NCBI GenBank assembly: GCA_948099385.1
Contig: CANUEZ040000020.1
Span: forward strand, 11,425,501 to 11,489,500
DNA from: Fasciola hepatica
Lineage: Eukaryota > Platyhelminthes > Trematoda > Plagiorchiida > Fasciolidae
DNA: 64,000 nucleotides
Direction: 5' to 3'
In this document: positions 1 to 9,646 of the stretch, piece by piece
Numbering within the stretch: the first letter of the stretch is position 1
How the letters are laid out: the number at the start of each line of letters is the position of its first letter
Position numbers and translations under genes: made by a program
The notes under the pieces: model-generated
What the model was told of the DNA's origin: nothing
The model's input: the letters and a program-made list of their open reading frames with translations, nothing else
Database searches by the model: none

Positions 1-373
1 TTTCACCCGAGTTCACCACGGAAAGTGGTGAGAGTAGTGAAATCGATCGCTGCTCAGACAGTAAACTGGTCTTCCGTGTGGTTCAGCAATATGGCCGTTA
101 TGAATAGAAGATAGGCGAAGACTGCCGCTGTTCGAGCATCGATGTTCTTATAGTGTTGTTCAAAGATGGTGGGAACACCAAATCAGTAACGCCGAAGTTA
201 CGCGTCGGGTTTTGGGAACCAGAGATCAGTCACTGGGACAGAAACTGAATCTGACCAGGTTAAGATGGCTGAGACATGTGTTACACATGTCCACCGATAG
301 ATTTCCTCGGTGTACACTGCTTTCCGAAGCAGGTAGTGGTTGGGAGGTGTGTCGAGGTGGTCAGTCCATGACA
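1..373 (+). mobile_element. RTE-type LINE copy A, upstream half (3' part of ORF, internally deleted)
   Basis: This is the distal ORF of a non-LTR retrotransposon. The first bases read as a decayed SPEFTT stretch of the reverse transcriptase (RT). After an apparent internal deletion, the C-terminal region follows from about 130, with the signature FEHRC, WWEH.ISNAEV and LRWLRHV around residues encoded at 130-280. The same signatures occur in the copies at 14-15 kb and 50 kb. No YADD box remains, so the RT core was lost. The ORF breaks after the GGQSMT codons near 360-372, where a Penelope-like element begins, and the remainder resumes at 2679. The window opens inside the element, so its 5' extent is unknown. 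Assignment to an RTE-type LINE rests on recognised motif style, not on a search. Confidence 0.75.
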
Positions 374-413
374 TATCTGCTCGTGCCGCGTACAGATTGT
401 TTATGAACGTTTG

Positions 414-1822
414 GTCAAAAGCATTAACCCAATAGAACCACAGATTACATTCCCGACAAAGCCGGAAAAACACATGCATAACATTTCGAGTATGACACTT
501 AGCCCAATCCAGGTAGAAGCCCTTGCACTTGGATGGAGGTTCTGCTTCCCCCTAAGACAAGACGACCGGCTTGAATTAGAGGCACAGTGCGAGAACCTGA
601 TGAATCAAACTAGGGATCTATCACTAATGTTGGAAATAGATCTCGAAAGATTTAAAAGCGTTCTGGTGACAAGCTGCTACAGATACCGCAAAGTTGTTCT
701 CCAAAACCGTGGTCCGCTTATACGACATCATTTGATGGCACTGAAGGAACCAAGAAAAAGAAGAGATATATTGATACTGAAACCGGATAAGGGATCCGGT
801 GTTGTCCTTATGGACAAGCAAGACTATCTCGGGAAAATTTCGCAGTTAATTCAAGACCCAACGAAATTCTACACATGCCACAGGAAAAGATGAAACAGAA
901 AATAGAAAACAGACTGGCTGTATGTTTGATGAAATTAAAAGTTCATGGCTCCATAAACAACGGTACTTATGAAAGACTGAAACTAAGCGAGTCGACCATT
1001 CTACGACTTTACGGCCTGCCCAAAATCCATAAAGAAGGATTTCCCATTCGACCAATTGTGTCCATGGCCAGTTCACCATATCCGGCACCAGCTCACCGGC
1101 TAGTATAATTATTGGAACCTGTTCTCGCAGAACTTGCCAAGTACAGCTTGCGAGACAGTTTCCAATTCGTATCCACCATGCAAGATTTCAATATTCAGAA
1201 GAAAACTATGCTCTCGCTAGACGTCACATCGCTGTTCACGAGCGTTTTGCTTTTGGAAACCGTGGACTTCCTATGTGAATACATAAATACGTCCAACATA
1301 CCAATGGGCATCCCGACAGAAAATCTGAAGGAACTATTGCTACTTTGCACGCTAGACATCCAGTTCCTGTTTAACGGATGTTTCTACCGACAAAGAGACG
1401 GCATCGCCATAGGTTCCCCACTACGCCCACTGCTAGCGGACATTTTCATGGCCAAGCTTGAAAATGGAAAGCTAAAGCAAACCATTGAAGGTTTTACTCA
1501 TTACAGTCGGTACATGGATGATATATTTTGTTTATTAGACCAAGAGTGCAATGTACCCAATGTTCTAGAAAAATTTAACAACGCCCACGACTCGTTAGCC
1601 TTTACGATGGAACTGGAAACCAAGAACAAATTTTCTTTCCTCGACGTAATACTGATCAGAAGGGAAGATGGTTCAATACAACGTAACGTCTATGGAAAAA
1701 AACTTGAACGGCCAATATACGAATTTTCACAGTTTCGTGCCCTTGTCTCACAAACGAAGTTTACTTCGATGCCTAACATTCAGAGCCCGAAATATTTGCT
1801 CAACGGAGACTTTGTAAGATAA
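414..1822 (+). pseudogene. PLE1 reverse transcriptase (broken ORF)
   Basis: Three overlapping reading-frame pieces (about 414-890, 875-1108 and 1112-1822) together cover the N-terminal region and RT domain. The motifs seen in order are LILKPDKGSGVVLMD near 770-815, LYGLPKIHKEG near 1007-1040, LSLDVTSLF near 1212-1238, IGSPLRPLLADIFMAKLE near 1411-1460 and the catalytic YMDD near 1511-1522. The KPDKG and GLPKIHK boxes are typical of Penelope-type RTs and distinguish them from LINE RTs. A stop just after AHRL at 1108 and the frame change near 890 mean it cannot make a full protein. The catalytic aspartates look intact although the ORF is not. Confidence 0.85.
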
Positions 1823-2080
1823 ACTTAGTTTCGTTCGGCAAGTTTTGCGAGAGAATGACTACCCCGAAAATTTTATCCAAAAGAACAGAACTGAAGTTAC
1901 CTGCAGAGCGGTCTCCCTGCGTACCGAAGAATGAACTGTTTCCTAAAGTATCGTAGCGGTTGACAAAAACACTCAGGGCGGCTGTAAACAACGTTCCCAG
2001 CTGCTAGACTGAAATGCACATTTTCCACCTGTCCAGTGATCCGCATGCAGGTAAAAGAGAAAATGTCTGACCTGACCTCC

Positions 2081-2506
2081 TCCATGATCATTTACTCGTT
2101 CAGGTGCAAAAGTGGCGCATCCCACATAGGTCGCACGGCTAGGGGTTTGTCTCAGCGCATTAAGGAACATCACTCAAGATGGTTGAGTTTGTGATTACTA
2201 GTTCGATTCTAGGTCATTTGGTGGACAGTGGCCACACGATCGATCCTGAAAAAGCTTTTAAAGTCATTTACCGAGTTCCACCCAGTCGATCAAAGCCAGT
2301 CCGACTTCGAAACCTGACCACGGCAGAGGCAATCGCCATTCGCCTACTAAGTTCTGATCTATGTGCACAAAAGCGACTAGTCCAGGCTCTCCAGCTGCCC
2401 TGGCCAAAACCGGAAACCACGGATCGCCGACCGAACCCCAAAAGTCCACTGTCGATTACCACTCGTGACGGTGGGAATGAAACTTTCACCGGAACACGCA
2501 TACAAT
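2081..2506 (+). pseudogene. PLE1 GIY-YIG endonuclease and C-terminus (frameshifted)
   Basis: From 2081 the frame reads SMIIYSF.CKSG.SHIGRTARGLSQRIKEHH, a recognisable GIY-YIG nuclease core. IYSF stands for GIY, SHIG for YIG, and the downstream Arg and Glu-His follow at the usual spacing. The continuation is in another frame from about 2179: ILGHLVDSGHTID, then AEAIAIRLL and LVQALQLPWP, the conserved C-terminal signature also found in PLE2. A one-frame slip near 2175-2190 separates the two. In Penelope-like elements this domain is thought to nick the target DNA for insertion. This copy is inactive by frameshift. Confidence 0.8.
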
Positions 2507-2678
2507 AGAGACACCTCTCCTCACAAACCCCGTTTTTCCTAACGCCACAACAATGGCCTTTACTCCGGCTAATGGCTAACGCATTCCAATGTTACCTCAC
2601 CCATATGAATTGTAAGAGCACGTAAAGAATTCATTGAAAACAATTGTTCGCTCTCCAGTGTTTTGTTCTTAATGTGAA

Positions 2679-2950
2679 CATGACAGAAAGGTGTGAAAAC
2701 CATGACCAAGTAAGACGTGTTGGACCTCCAGTTTAGGGTTCACACAACCCGCCTGCCAGATGGCTGTAGACATAAAGTGATGTGGCTGGGTGTCGCGATC
2801 AGCGGCGTATTTGCATTCGAACTCTGTCTTTGTCTTCGTAATTTCCACTTCATATCTTGCGGCTCTTTCTCACTTCATGCTTCTATTATCTTTGCCCTTG
2901 ACTTGACGGTGCTGGAAGGTAACAACCGAAGTGGTTGAATAAACTTATCT
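2679..2950 (+). mobile_element. RTE-type LINE copy A, downstream half
   Basis: This resumes the LINE interrupted at 373. It aligns by eye along most of its length with 15230-15500, the uninterrupted copy: shared blocks include gacgtgttggac, gacccgcct-like, tgcattcg and cttcgt.atttccactt. It holds the last codons of the ORF and the short 3' untranslated region. A short ORF here (about 2717-2938) is a decayed remnant, not a gene. Confidence 0.65.
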
Positions 2951-3293
2951 GAACTTGGGGATTATTCTTTAGCAGTGATTTCAGTTGGCAATTAAATTGA
3001 ACGATGATAATGAATACTATAGACGGTATCCGTGGTCAGCATATTGTCATCAAGCAGTTAGTCTTATTTCTCTAAGACATCCGTTTCTAATGTTAATCCA
3101 ATTATAACTCTTACTTCGTTAGCTTAAATTTGTTTCACTTATATATTCATTTCAGCAAATGACCAAGGCTATTTTCAACGGCAGATTGCCAATGACGTTC
3201 AAATCTACTGCAGCGCGGGTATATTTATTATTATTATTATCTTCTCAGCCGGGGTTTTCCGGATTTAGAAGCTATGAAAATCATCTGAATGAA
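2951..3293. other. Spacer between LINE copy A and PLE2
   Basis: AT-rich DNA with short TTA repeats near 3225-3240. No coding or RNA signal was recognised. Confidence 0.4.
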
Positions 3294-3524
3294 CAAGTTG
3301 GAATATACAACGTGGCGAACAAGCTCGTTTTCAGTTATTCGTACGCAAACCAATACATAACAATATATATGACTCACAAAATAAGAACGGAGAATGATAA
3401 TTTAAATCTGTCTCTGCACGTGCGTTTGTGTGTATGTGAATTTGATCACAGTGTGGAATGTTCAAGTGTTTGCACACGAGTTCGAGACCAAGACATGGGC
3501 CACGGAAGCTTAAGTGCTTGCACA
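3294..3524 (-). repeat. PLE2 upstream inverted copy of element 3' end
   Basis: Read on the minus strand, this stretch matches 5163-5404 nearly base for base, including cttaagcttccgtggccc and the segment around attattattct-like AT runs. The best-conserved core is about 3325-3523, and weaker matching extends to about 3294. It abuts the truncated RT body at 3525. Confidence 0.85.
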
Positions 3525-4587
3525 TCTGAAGCGCCTCAAAAAATTGCAGGCAAATAGAGAAATAATGTTGTCAAAACCAGATAAAGGCGAGGGTATCGTA
3601 ATTCTCAGTAAGTCGGATCATACAGAGAAGATGAAGGTGATAATGAATGATGGCTGCATGTTCACGAAGACTTCATCTGAGAAGGATGAGACGTCTCAGA
3701 TAGAAAAATCCATTTCAACGAGAACATGATCCTTGAAGAAGAAAGGAATAATCGACGCGGTGACCTTCGAAAGGATACGGCCGACAGGGACGATAATTCC
3801 CAGAATATACGGTCTACCGAAGATACACAAAGAAGGCGTCCCATTGAGACTGATTTTGGACGTGTGTAACTCTTCATATCACGCAGTAGCAAAGTGGTTG
3901 ACTGGCTTATTGGAACCAGTAAGAGGTGCCATTTGAAAACCGTCTACAAGACACATTTCACTTTGTAGAAACTGTGAGGAACCTGGATCTAGAAGGAAAG
4001 CGAATGCTATCACTTGATGTTACCTCACTGTTCGAAAATGTCCCGATCAGTGAAACAATCAGCTATCTGTGCGATTGCATTCAGGGTTACGGGATCGATT
4101 TGGGTATCCCGCTGGACGAACTGAAACAGCTACTATATGTCTGCACAGAATATCCAGTTTAAGTTCAATAGTGAAGGACGGATTTACAATGGGATCACCT
4201 TTGGGACCCTTATTTGCTGATATTTTCATGGCAAAACTTGAATTCATAATCCGAGATTTTACCTTGTACAAACGATACGTAGACGACATCACATGTGTGC
4301 TAGCCACCAATCTGGACACAAACCTGCTTCTTAACAATTTTAACGCTACCCATCCAAATGTTCAATTTACTTTGGAAGAAGAATGGGGCTATAATCTAAC
4401 GTATTTAGACGTATGCATAAGCCGTCGGAGTGATTTTTCCGTCCAGTTATCAGTGCATAGAAAAGCTACTTGGAACGGGCAATACATCCATTTTCACGGC
4501 TTTGTGCCCCTCAAAATGAAGAGGAATCTCATACGTTGCTTAGCTGACAGAGCAAGAAAAATCTTCTCCGAAGGCTATAGGAAATGA
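3525..4587 (+). pseudogene. PLE2 reverse transcriptase (broken, 5'-truncated)
   Basis: Penelope-type RT motifs appear in order: LSKPDKGEGIVIL near 3567-3605, IYGLPKIHKEG near 3805-3838, MLSLDVTSLFENVP near 4006-4047, FTMGSPLGPLFADIFMAKLE near 4180-4240, the catalytic YVDD near 4277-4288 and LTYLDV near 4398-4415. Frames change near 3730, 3935 and 4160. The N-terminal region present in PLE1 (about 414-760) is missing. The sequence is therefore a dead copy whose active-site aspartates survive. Confidence 0.85.
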
Positions 4588-4687
4588 CCTCGTTTTTCTG
4601 TGGAGTGTTTTCTTGAATAACGGCTATCCTGAACGGTTTATCGACAGGACGATGCAAGGAAATGAAGGGAAATCAAAGGAGATAGGT

Positions 4688-5150
4688 GCCGCTAAGAAGA
4701 TTCTACATGTGCGTTTGCCATTCAAAGGCGACACGGAAGCCGAGATTATTCAACGAAGATTATCAGGAGTATTCAACAGAACATTCTACGCAGCACAGTT
4801 ACAAATCCTGTTCGTTTCCAAACTGATAGTGAGTTTTCGATTGAAGGACATAGTGCCGAATTCCGCATTCTCGTTTTGGGTATTTATTCGCCTGTTCCTG
4901 TGGAAATAGGTACACTGGTCGCACGACTCGGTGCTTATCCGAACGCGTTCGTGAACACCACCCGGCCTGGCTGAACACGGGAGCAATTAAGACAATTACG
5001 AGTGCTGTGTGCTCACACCTTGTTGAGTCAAACCACTGAGTGGAGGTGATAAACTCTTTTCGCACCATTTACAAAGTCCGGGGATAGCAATCAAGACTTG
5101 TCAAGTGTCGCATCTTAGCCACAGCCGAAGCCATGAGCATTCGTCTCCCC
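4688..5150 (+). pseudogene. PLE2 linker, GIY-YIG endonuclease and C-terminus
   Basis: A linker with ILHVRLPFKGDTEAEII and FNRTF (4700-4785) leads to RLKDIVPNSA near 4835-4868. From about 4893 another frame gives CSCGN.YTGRTTRCLSERVREHHPAWL, the YIG half of a GIY-YIG nuclease with its Arg and Glu-His. That frame stops at about 5040. The C-terminal ILATAEAMSIRLP follows near 5109-5148, and the 3' end (QALKLPWPMSW-like) runs into the inverted-repeat arm. Two or more frame changes make it non-functional. Confidence 0.75.
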
Positions 5151-5162
5151 TGTGGGCTCAGA

Positions 5163-5404
5163 AACAATTTGTGCAAGCACTTAAGCTTCCGTGGCCCATG
5201 TCTTGGTCCCGAACTCGTGTGCAAACACTTGAACATTCCACACTGTGATCAAATTCACATACACACAAACGCACGTGCAGAGACAGATTTAGATTATCAT
5301 TCTCCGTTCTTATTTTGTGAGTCACATATATTGTTATGTATTGGTATGAGTACGAATAACTGAAAACGAGCGGGTTCGCTGCGTTGTTTATTCTCAATGT
5401 GTTC
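5163..5404 (+). repeat. PLE2 3' end (right arm of inverted repeat)
   Basis: Partner of 3294-3524. It includes the last coding residues and the 3' end of the element. A weakly similar stretch, gctgcgttgt followed by ttattctca.tgtgt, recurs at about 6604-6640, which may be another trace of the same end. Confidence 0.8.
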
Positions 5405-6001
5405 TGTGGGTTTTTTCAGTCAAATGGGAACATGTGTGACATCCGATGCAATATCATGGATACTGAATATTTGGACGATTAATAACATCGGTGATCTGCC
5501 CAAATCAGATTAGCCTGTTTTATCTCGCAGTTAGTTTGTAACTTGATTGTCTCACACACGTTTCCCGTTTGAATCAAATGAGCTCCGTTGGCGAACCACT
5601 CAGACGCGGTTTAGGTTCCAAGCTGTGTGTTGCTCAGACAATCTGTTACAGAATCACATTAGTTTTGATGTACTGTTTGCAGATGGTATTTAGATCTATA
5701 ACAAGGAATGGGGTAGTTTTTCTGTTTTATAAATACTATGATGGGCTGAAACATTTAGTTTTATTCATTCTGGTGCAGCTGATACGGTGAAAACGATCTT
5801 TAGTCATTCTCTACGTTAATCACTTGCTAAGCGGAAATCCCACCGTATTTTCAGGGTTTTACTGTTTTTCGGTAGTGTGAAGTTTATAGCATTCATTTCA
5901 TCTTTTGTAATTCAGTTTTATCTATAAACCGAACATATTCTGCGACAGTTCAACAGTTTATCTACTCCGCATTTATGATCCTAAACCCGAAGGTTGTTTA
6001 G
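5405..6001. other. AT-rich DNA upstream of gene 1 exon A
   Basis: No coding exon was recognised. The end is a plausible 3' splice region ending ttgtttag at 5994-6001. It is presumably an intron of gene 1, whose 5' exons must lie further upstream or outside the window. Confidence 0.4.
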
Positions 6002-6260
6002 TGCTTCTCCACCCTTTTTGCGATCCCAACCTAGATTGCTCTTGCCCACATCCGGTTTGTGCGAACTCTTCGACGGACCTCTCGTCATTGGGACTCAATG
6101 CTTCCGGTTTGCTTCGGGAAATTGATCAAGCCGAAGCAGAAGAAGCTGAAATACGCCGAAGATGGGCTCATTTGTCGCTGAAACAGACAGATTTGGCTGC
6201 AGCCTCGCATGCTGTCAGTCGTCAACATCAGAATTCCGATGATCAGTTGCATTCTTCCCG
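6002..6260 (+). CDS. Gene 1, exon A (internal): Cys-containing segment and charged helix
   Basis: This open segment is bounded by an acceptor (tttag ending at 6001) and a donor (gtacgt from 6261). It encodes a Cys-rich start (CDPNLDCSCPHPVC) and then a strongly charged, probably helical LLREIDQAEAEEAEIRRRWAHL near the middle. It enters with one base owed from an upstream exon and leaves in phase 2, which matches exon B. The charged segment followed by IRRRW resembles the region in centriolar moonraker/OFIP (KIAA0753) proteins as I remember them. This is a tentative family hint only. The gene start is not visible. Confidence 0.6.
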
Positions 6261-7320
6261 GTACGTTTGGCTTACTTCCACTGTCAAAATTCCATGACTT
6301 ATCTCACTGAATAAGTAGATGGAACAGGTGCAGGATAATGTGACGTTAAATGGCTACGTGGGAGAAATCAGCCCTGTCTTTCAGTAAGACGAGCTCGGTT
6401 CTCGTCGTTTTTCTTTCAAAGACTGAGTCTGTACGATAACATTTATGGTGGTTTTACTCTGGCTCCCGTATTGTTTTTATGTTTAGGATTTGCGAAGATT
6501 GTTGATATCGAACATCTATATCTTGACAAAACTCTCCTATCAAGCCGGAGACACTGGAACTAGACATGGTTGCATGATTATTGGTCCACTTCCGAAAGTT
6601 GCGTGCTGCGTTGTGTCTATTTATTCTCAGTGTGTAATGTTCACGGAGTTTTTCTGTCTAAGTTGATAAATTGCCTAAACGGCAGAATCTAGCTACAAAG
6701 GGAGTGCCCCATGAGCACATGATCCCAGCTCCGGTGGAATGACCAGGGAGAATTCAGTAGCTGTCAAGGCGATGTCGTCGTTGAAACTGGGTGTGCTTGG
6801 ACTCTCATTGATAACCGAGAGCGACCTCACACTCCAAGGAACCATACTGCCTTAGAAGTTGCGCTTAGTTGTGCAAGGGGCAGTGTGGTACGCCCTTAAA
6901 TTAAAAGATCGTTTGAAGTCCCAATGATCATCCTCCTATTTTGAAGCGGGCGACCAAGAAGAACTGCAACCCGCAACATCCATGGGCCGGGAAAAAGCAC
7001 ACAAGGCATAGGGTCGATGAGCAGGAATGCTACCGCCACGAAGTTGCAAGGCATCATCGTCTTTTTTCAAGAACCATAGCTAAGTTAGTACATAGCCATG
7101 GATTTCTTCGTGTTCTTATTCTGTGCTTCTGCTACTATCTCTACTAACTTCTTTTTGCCGAAGCGGCTGTGAAAATCACGGCCACCAAAATTTGTTAGAT
7201 TCGATTCAAACCTGTCAAAACTCAGTTCTTCAGAAAAATCGATTAGTATACTGTTGCAGTGTGCAACATGGGAATCTCAATCATTTCTAATTCGCAATTG
7301 AGTAGTAGGAGATTAGATTT

Positions 7321-7590
7321 GTATAATATGATTCATCATGCAGCTTCAACGCTCAACTCACCATTGAAAACCATGGAAGCACTGTACAGCTGCTTCATCC
7401 TTGTTGGGAATCATCAGCAGTGCACATCCACCGACCCCCCACGGGGACTCGAACCCGGGGTGAACGATTGTAAATTGAACACCTTAACCACAAGGCTAAC
7501 CGGACTGGCTCTCAACGGTTTTTTACCGGTTGTTACCGTTCAAAGCCAGTGACGGAAGGGTGCTATATCATGTAGTGTAGATGTTCAACA
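7321..7590 (-). mobile_element. tRNA-derived SINE (family 1)
   Basis: Read on the minus strand, this repeat begins with a tRNA-like head holding an RNA polymerase III box A (tagccttgtgg) and a near-perfect box B (gggttcgagtccc). A body follows, with tgcactgctgatgattccc and ccatggttttcaatgg, and it ends gctgcatgatgaatcatat. The same body recurs at 24.1, 33.8 and 34.0 kb. The outer head region agrees with the copy at 33925-34140. It lies in the intron of gene 1, opposite to the gene. Confidence 0.8.
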
Positions 7591-9466
7591 AACAGCACAA
7601 GACATTACCTAGTCAATGACAAACTCAACTAATTTCTTGGCAACTCACGTCTAAATTTCCCGGATTTACGGTAGTTTTGTATCCCTTAGACTGATCCAGA
7701 AATAAGAGGGCCAGTATCGTTGGCTAATTGTGACAACCCTATTTCCAATGAATTATAAGAATTCACAATGAGGGACTTGTTCGGTCGCTGCTTAGTTCGA
7801 TGTTAATCATTTCTCCAATTTCATAAGATCTTGTATTGTGCAAATTATTGTGAAATTAGTACTACACTAGTCCTCATCAAATTTTAGCTTCTTTCGCCCT
7901 TGGCCGTATCGTTTTTTGATTGAAATCAATCTATGTGAATAAGAGACCGGGTTCAAAACAGTTTTCGATCATATTGGTGGCATCTCTGCACTATGTTGAA
8001 CCGGCACACTAATTATTATCATCCTACGATCTCGTCCCCCACCCCCACCCCAAGTTGTATAATGCTACCTAACGACATGTTGGAGGCACCTTTGTCTGTC
8101 TCTCATCCTAGAAACAAAGCACCTCTGATGTGTGTTCGTTTTTAATGGATCACGGGTAATTTCCTATTGGTTATTTCCGTAGTGTGTGGGAAAGTACTGT
8201 TCGCGTGAGTCATGCATTCCACAGTTACTGGACTCATGCAATGCGCAAACTGATGTAGCTTGGTTTTATCCTAGCGTTGGAATCAGAGTCAGAATTTCTG
8301 ACTGGTTGTTTCTGTTACCTATAGTAGTACATTTTTCATGTTGCATTATGCACAGTTTTGCTTGTGTCTCAACAAACTCCTTGTTCAGTTCAGTTCACAA
8401 CTTCCGGCCACTAGCCTCGCCTCTCTGGTAGAATCATCCAATCAAAAGTGAAATAATTCGAAGCATAAAGAGCAACTAAGCATACATGAAGTTTAGAAAT
8501 GAAACTGACGTAAGCAAAGAAAGAGTTCGAATTCAAGTGTGTCACTGGCTACGGCTGACGGAATACATACTCACTAACTTCCGTTTTGTCAGTTCTCGGT
8601 GGACGTTATTTCGGATACGAGCTATATTGCAATTCACATAGTAGTCCAGGTGGATGCAAGTTTCACTGGACCGTTTCAGGAAGCTGAGTGAATGTTATTG
8701 ATTCTCCTTTTCCGTTTCGACATCAATATTTGTTGTTCCCCTAAAAATTGGGACAACAAAAATGCTTCCTATCACATTTGCAATCCAACAATGTGGATAG
8801 GAAAAGTAGATTTTCGGTTCCCAGGGTTGGTTGTACAGTTGATTCTTGCCAATTTATTCATCATGTGCTTCATCAGAATGTCTCAAGTTTTCCATTAAGA
8901 TGATAATAAACACTCTTTCAATAGAATCATACGGGGATATGCAGGAATGCTATCATTCCCAAAGCCATTTTTTCGTGTGCGTCTTGCTTTAACGACTTGA
9001 TTCACACGTTAGCTATATGTGGATGTGGTAACAAATATGATTTTTCACGTTTGATAGACGTTGCATTGAAATTTCACAGATGAATTAAATGTCCAAGCAT
9101 ATATAAGACTTTTAGAACATTACTTTAACCATCCGAATGATTATTATGCTCTTTCGTGTCCCCGTTCTTCCTGTTCTCAATTAGACAGATTTTTCAACCT
9201 ATCGTGAGTCTTTTGACACGTATTTTGCCCTGCTCAGTCTCATCAACTCGCTCGGATTACCTGTTTATCGTAGATCCTGCTATGCCCCATTTGCATCATC
9301 TTTTTCCAATAGTAGAGCACATTGCATCACACTGTGGATCACCGTTTGTTGTATCGCCAGTCCGTTGTCATCGTTTATTCCTTAGATTAAACGTGATTTT
9401 ACGATGTGAAAAATGCAAGTGGGTTTTCCACCACATAAGATTCATGCTCCTTGTGGCAACAATACA

Positions 9467-9471
<5 letters not shown>

Positions 9472-9535
<64 letters not shown>
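9472..9535. repeat. (TA)n microsatellite
   Basis: About 32 TA units followed by TTTA repeats and a T-run that ends in the acceptor cag of gene 1 exon B at 9558. The tract lies only about 20 bases from the splice site. Confidence 0.95.
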
Positions 9536-9539
<4 letters not shown>

Positions 9540-9558
9540 TTATTTATTTATTTTTCAG

Positions 9559-9646
9559 TGCAGTCAGACGAGACGTCAACGGAGCATTTATTACTCCCGG
9601 AGCGGAGTGTCATGGACCGAAGTGCCAATCCGAACAACAACCCGCG
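9559..9646 (+). CDS. Gene 1, exon B (short internal exon)
   Basis: An 88-base exon lies between an acceptor (tttttcag ending at 9558) and a donor (gtaaca from 9647). The phase inherited from exon A (two bases, cg) selects the frame beginning A-V-R-R-D-V-N-G and ending K-C-Q-S-E-Q-Q-P-A. It is open throughout and ends in phase 0, matching exon C. The other two frames are also open for a while, so the call depends on splice phase. The donor is weak (gtaaca). No domain was recognised. Confidence 0.5.

Larger units (their letters stand above)
374..2678 (+). mobile_element. Penelope-like retroelement PLE1, inserted in LINE copy A
   Basis: This element carries a Penelope-type RT followed by a GIY-YIG endonuclease, the defining order of EN+ Penelope-like elements. 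It interrupts the LINE ORF. The LINE reading is lost after 373 and regained at 2679, and the 7-base string catgaca is present at both 367-373 and 2679-2685, as expected for a target-site duplication. The coding region is decayed, with frame changes near 890, 1110, 1820 and 2180. The tail 2509-2678 has no coding signal. The exact ends are inferred by comparing the flanks with the uninterrupted LINE copy at 15.2-15.4 kb. Confidence 0.8.
3294..5404 (+). mobile_element. Penelope-like retroelement PLE2 with inverted terminal copy
   Basis: A second Penelope-like element has a 5'-truncated RT, a linker, a GIY-YIG nuclease and the 3' end. Its upstream boundary is an inverted copy of its own last roughly 230 bases (3294-3524 matching 5163-5404 reversed). 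Partial direct or inverted copies of the element end are a known hallmark of Penelope-like insertions. The body starts abruptly in the RT at the KPDKG box. Protein similarity to PLE1 is clear, but the DNA differs widely, so it is a different subfamily or an old copy. Confidence 0.8.
6261..9558 (+). other. Gene 1 intron A-B
   Basis: A 3.3-kb intron under the proposed model, containing a tRNA-derived SINE at 7321-7590 and a (TA)n tract at 9472-9535. The rest, including 6300-7320 and 7591-9471, shows only short chance ORFs and no recognised feature. Confidence 0.5.

Noticed and set aside
6600..6645. Sequence resembling the outer end of PLE2
   Set aside because: Similarity is limited to about 40 bases with gaps; not enough to call another Penelope-like fragment.
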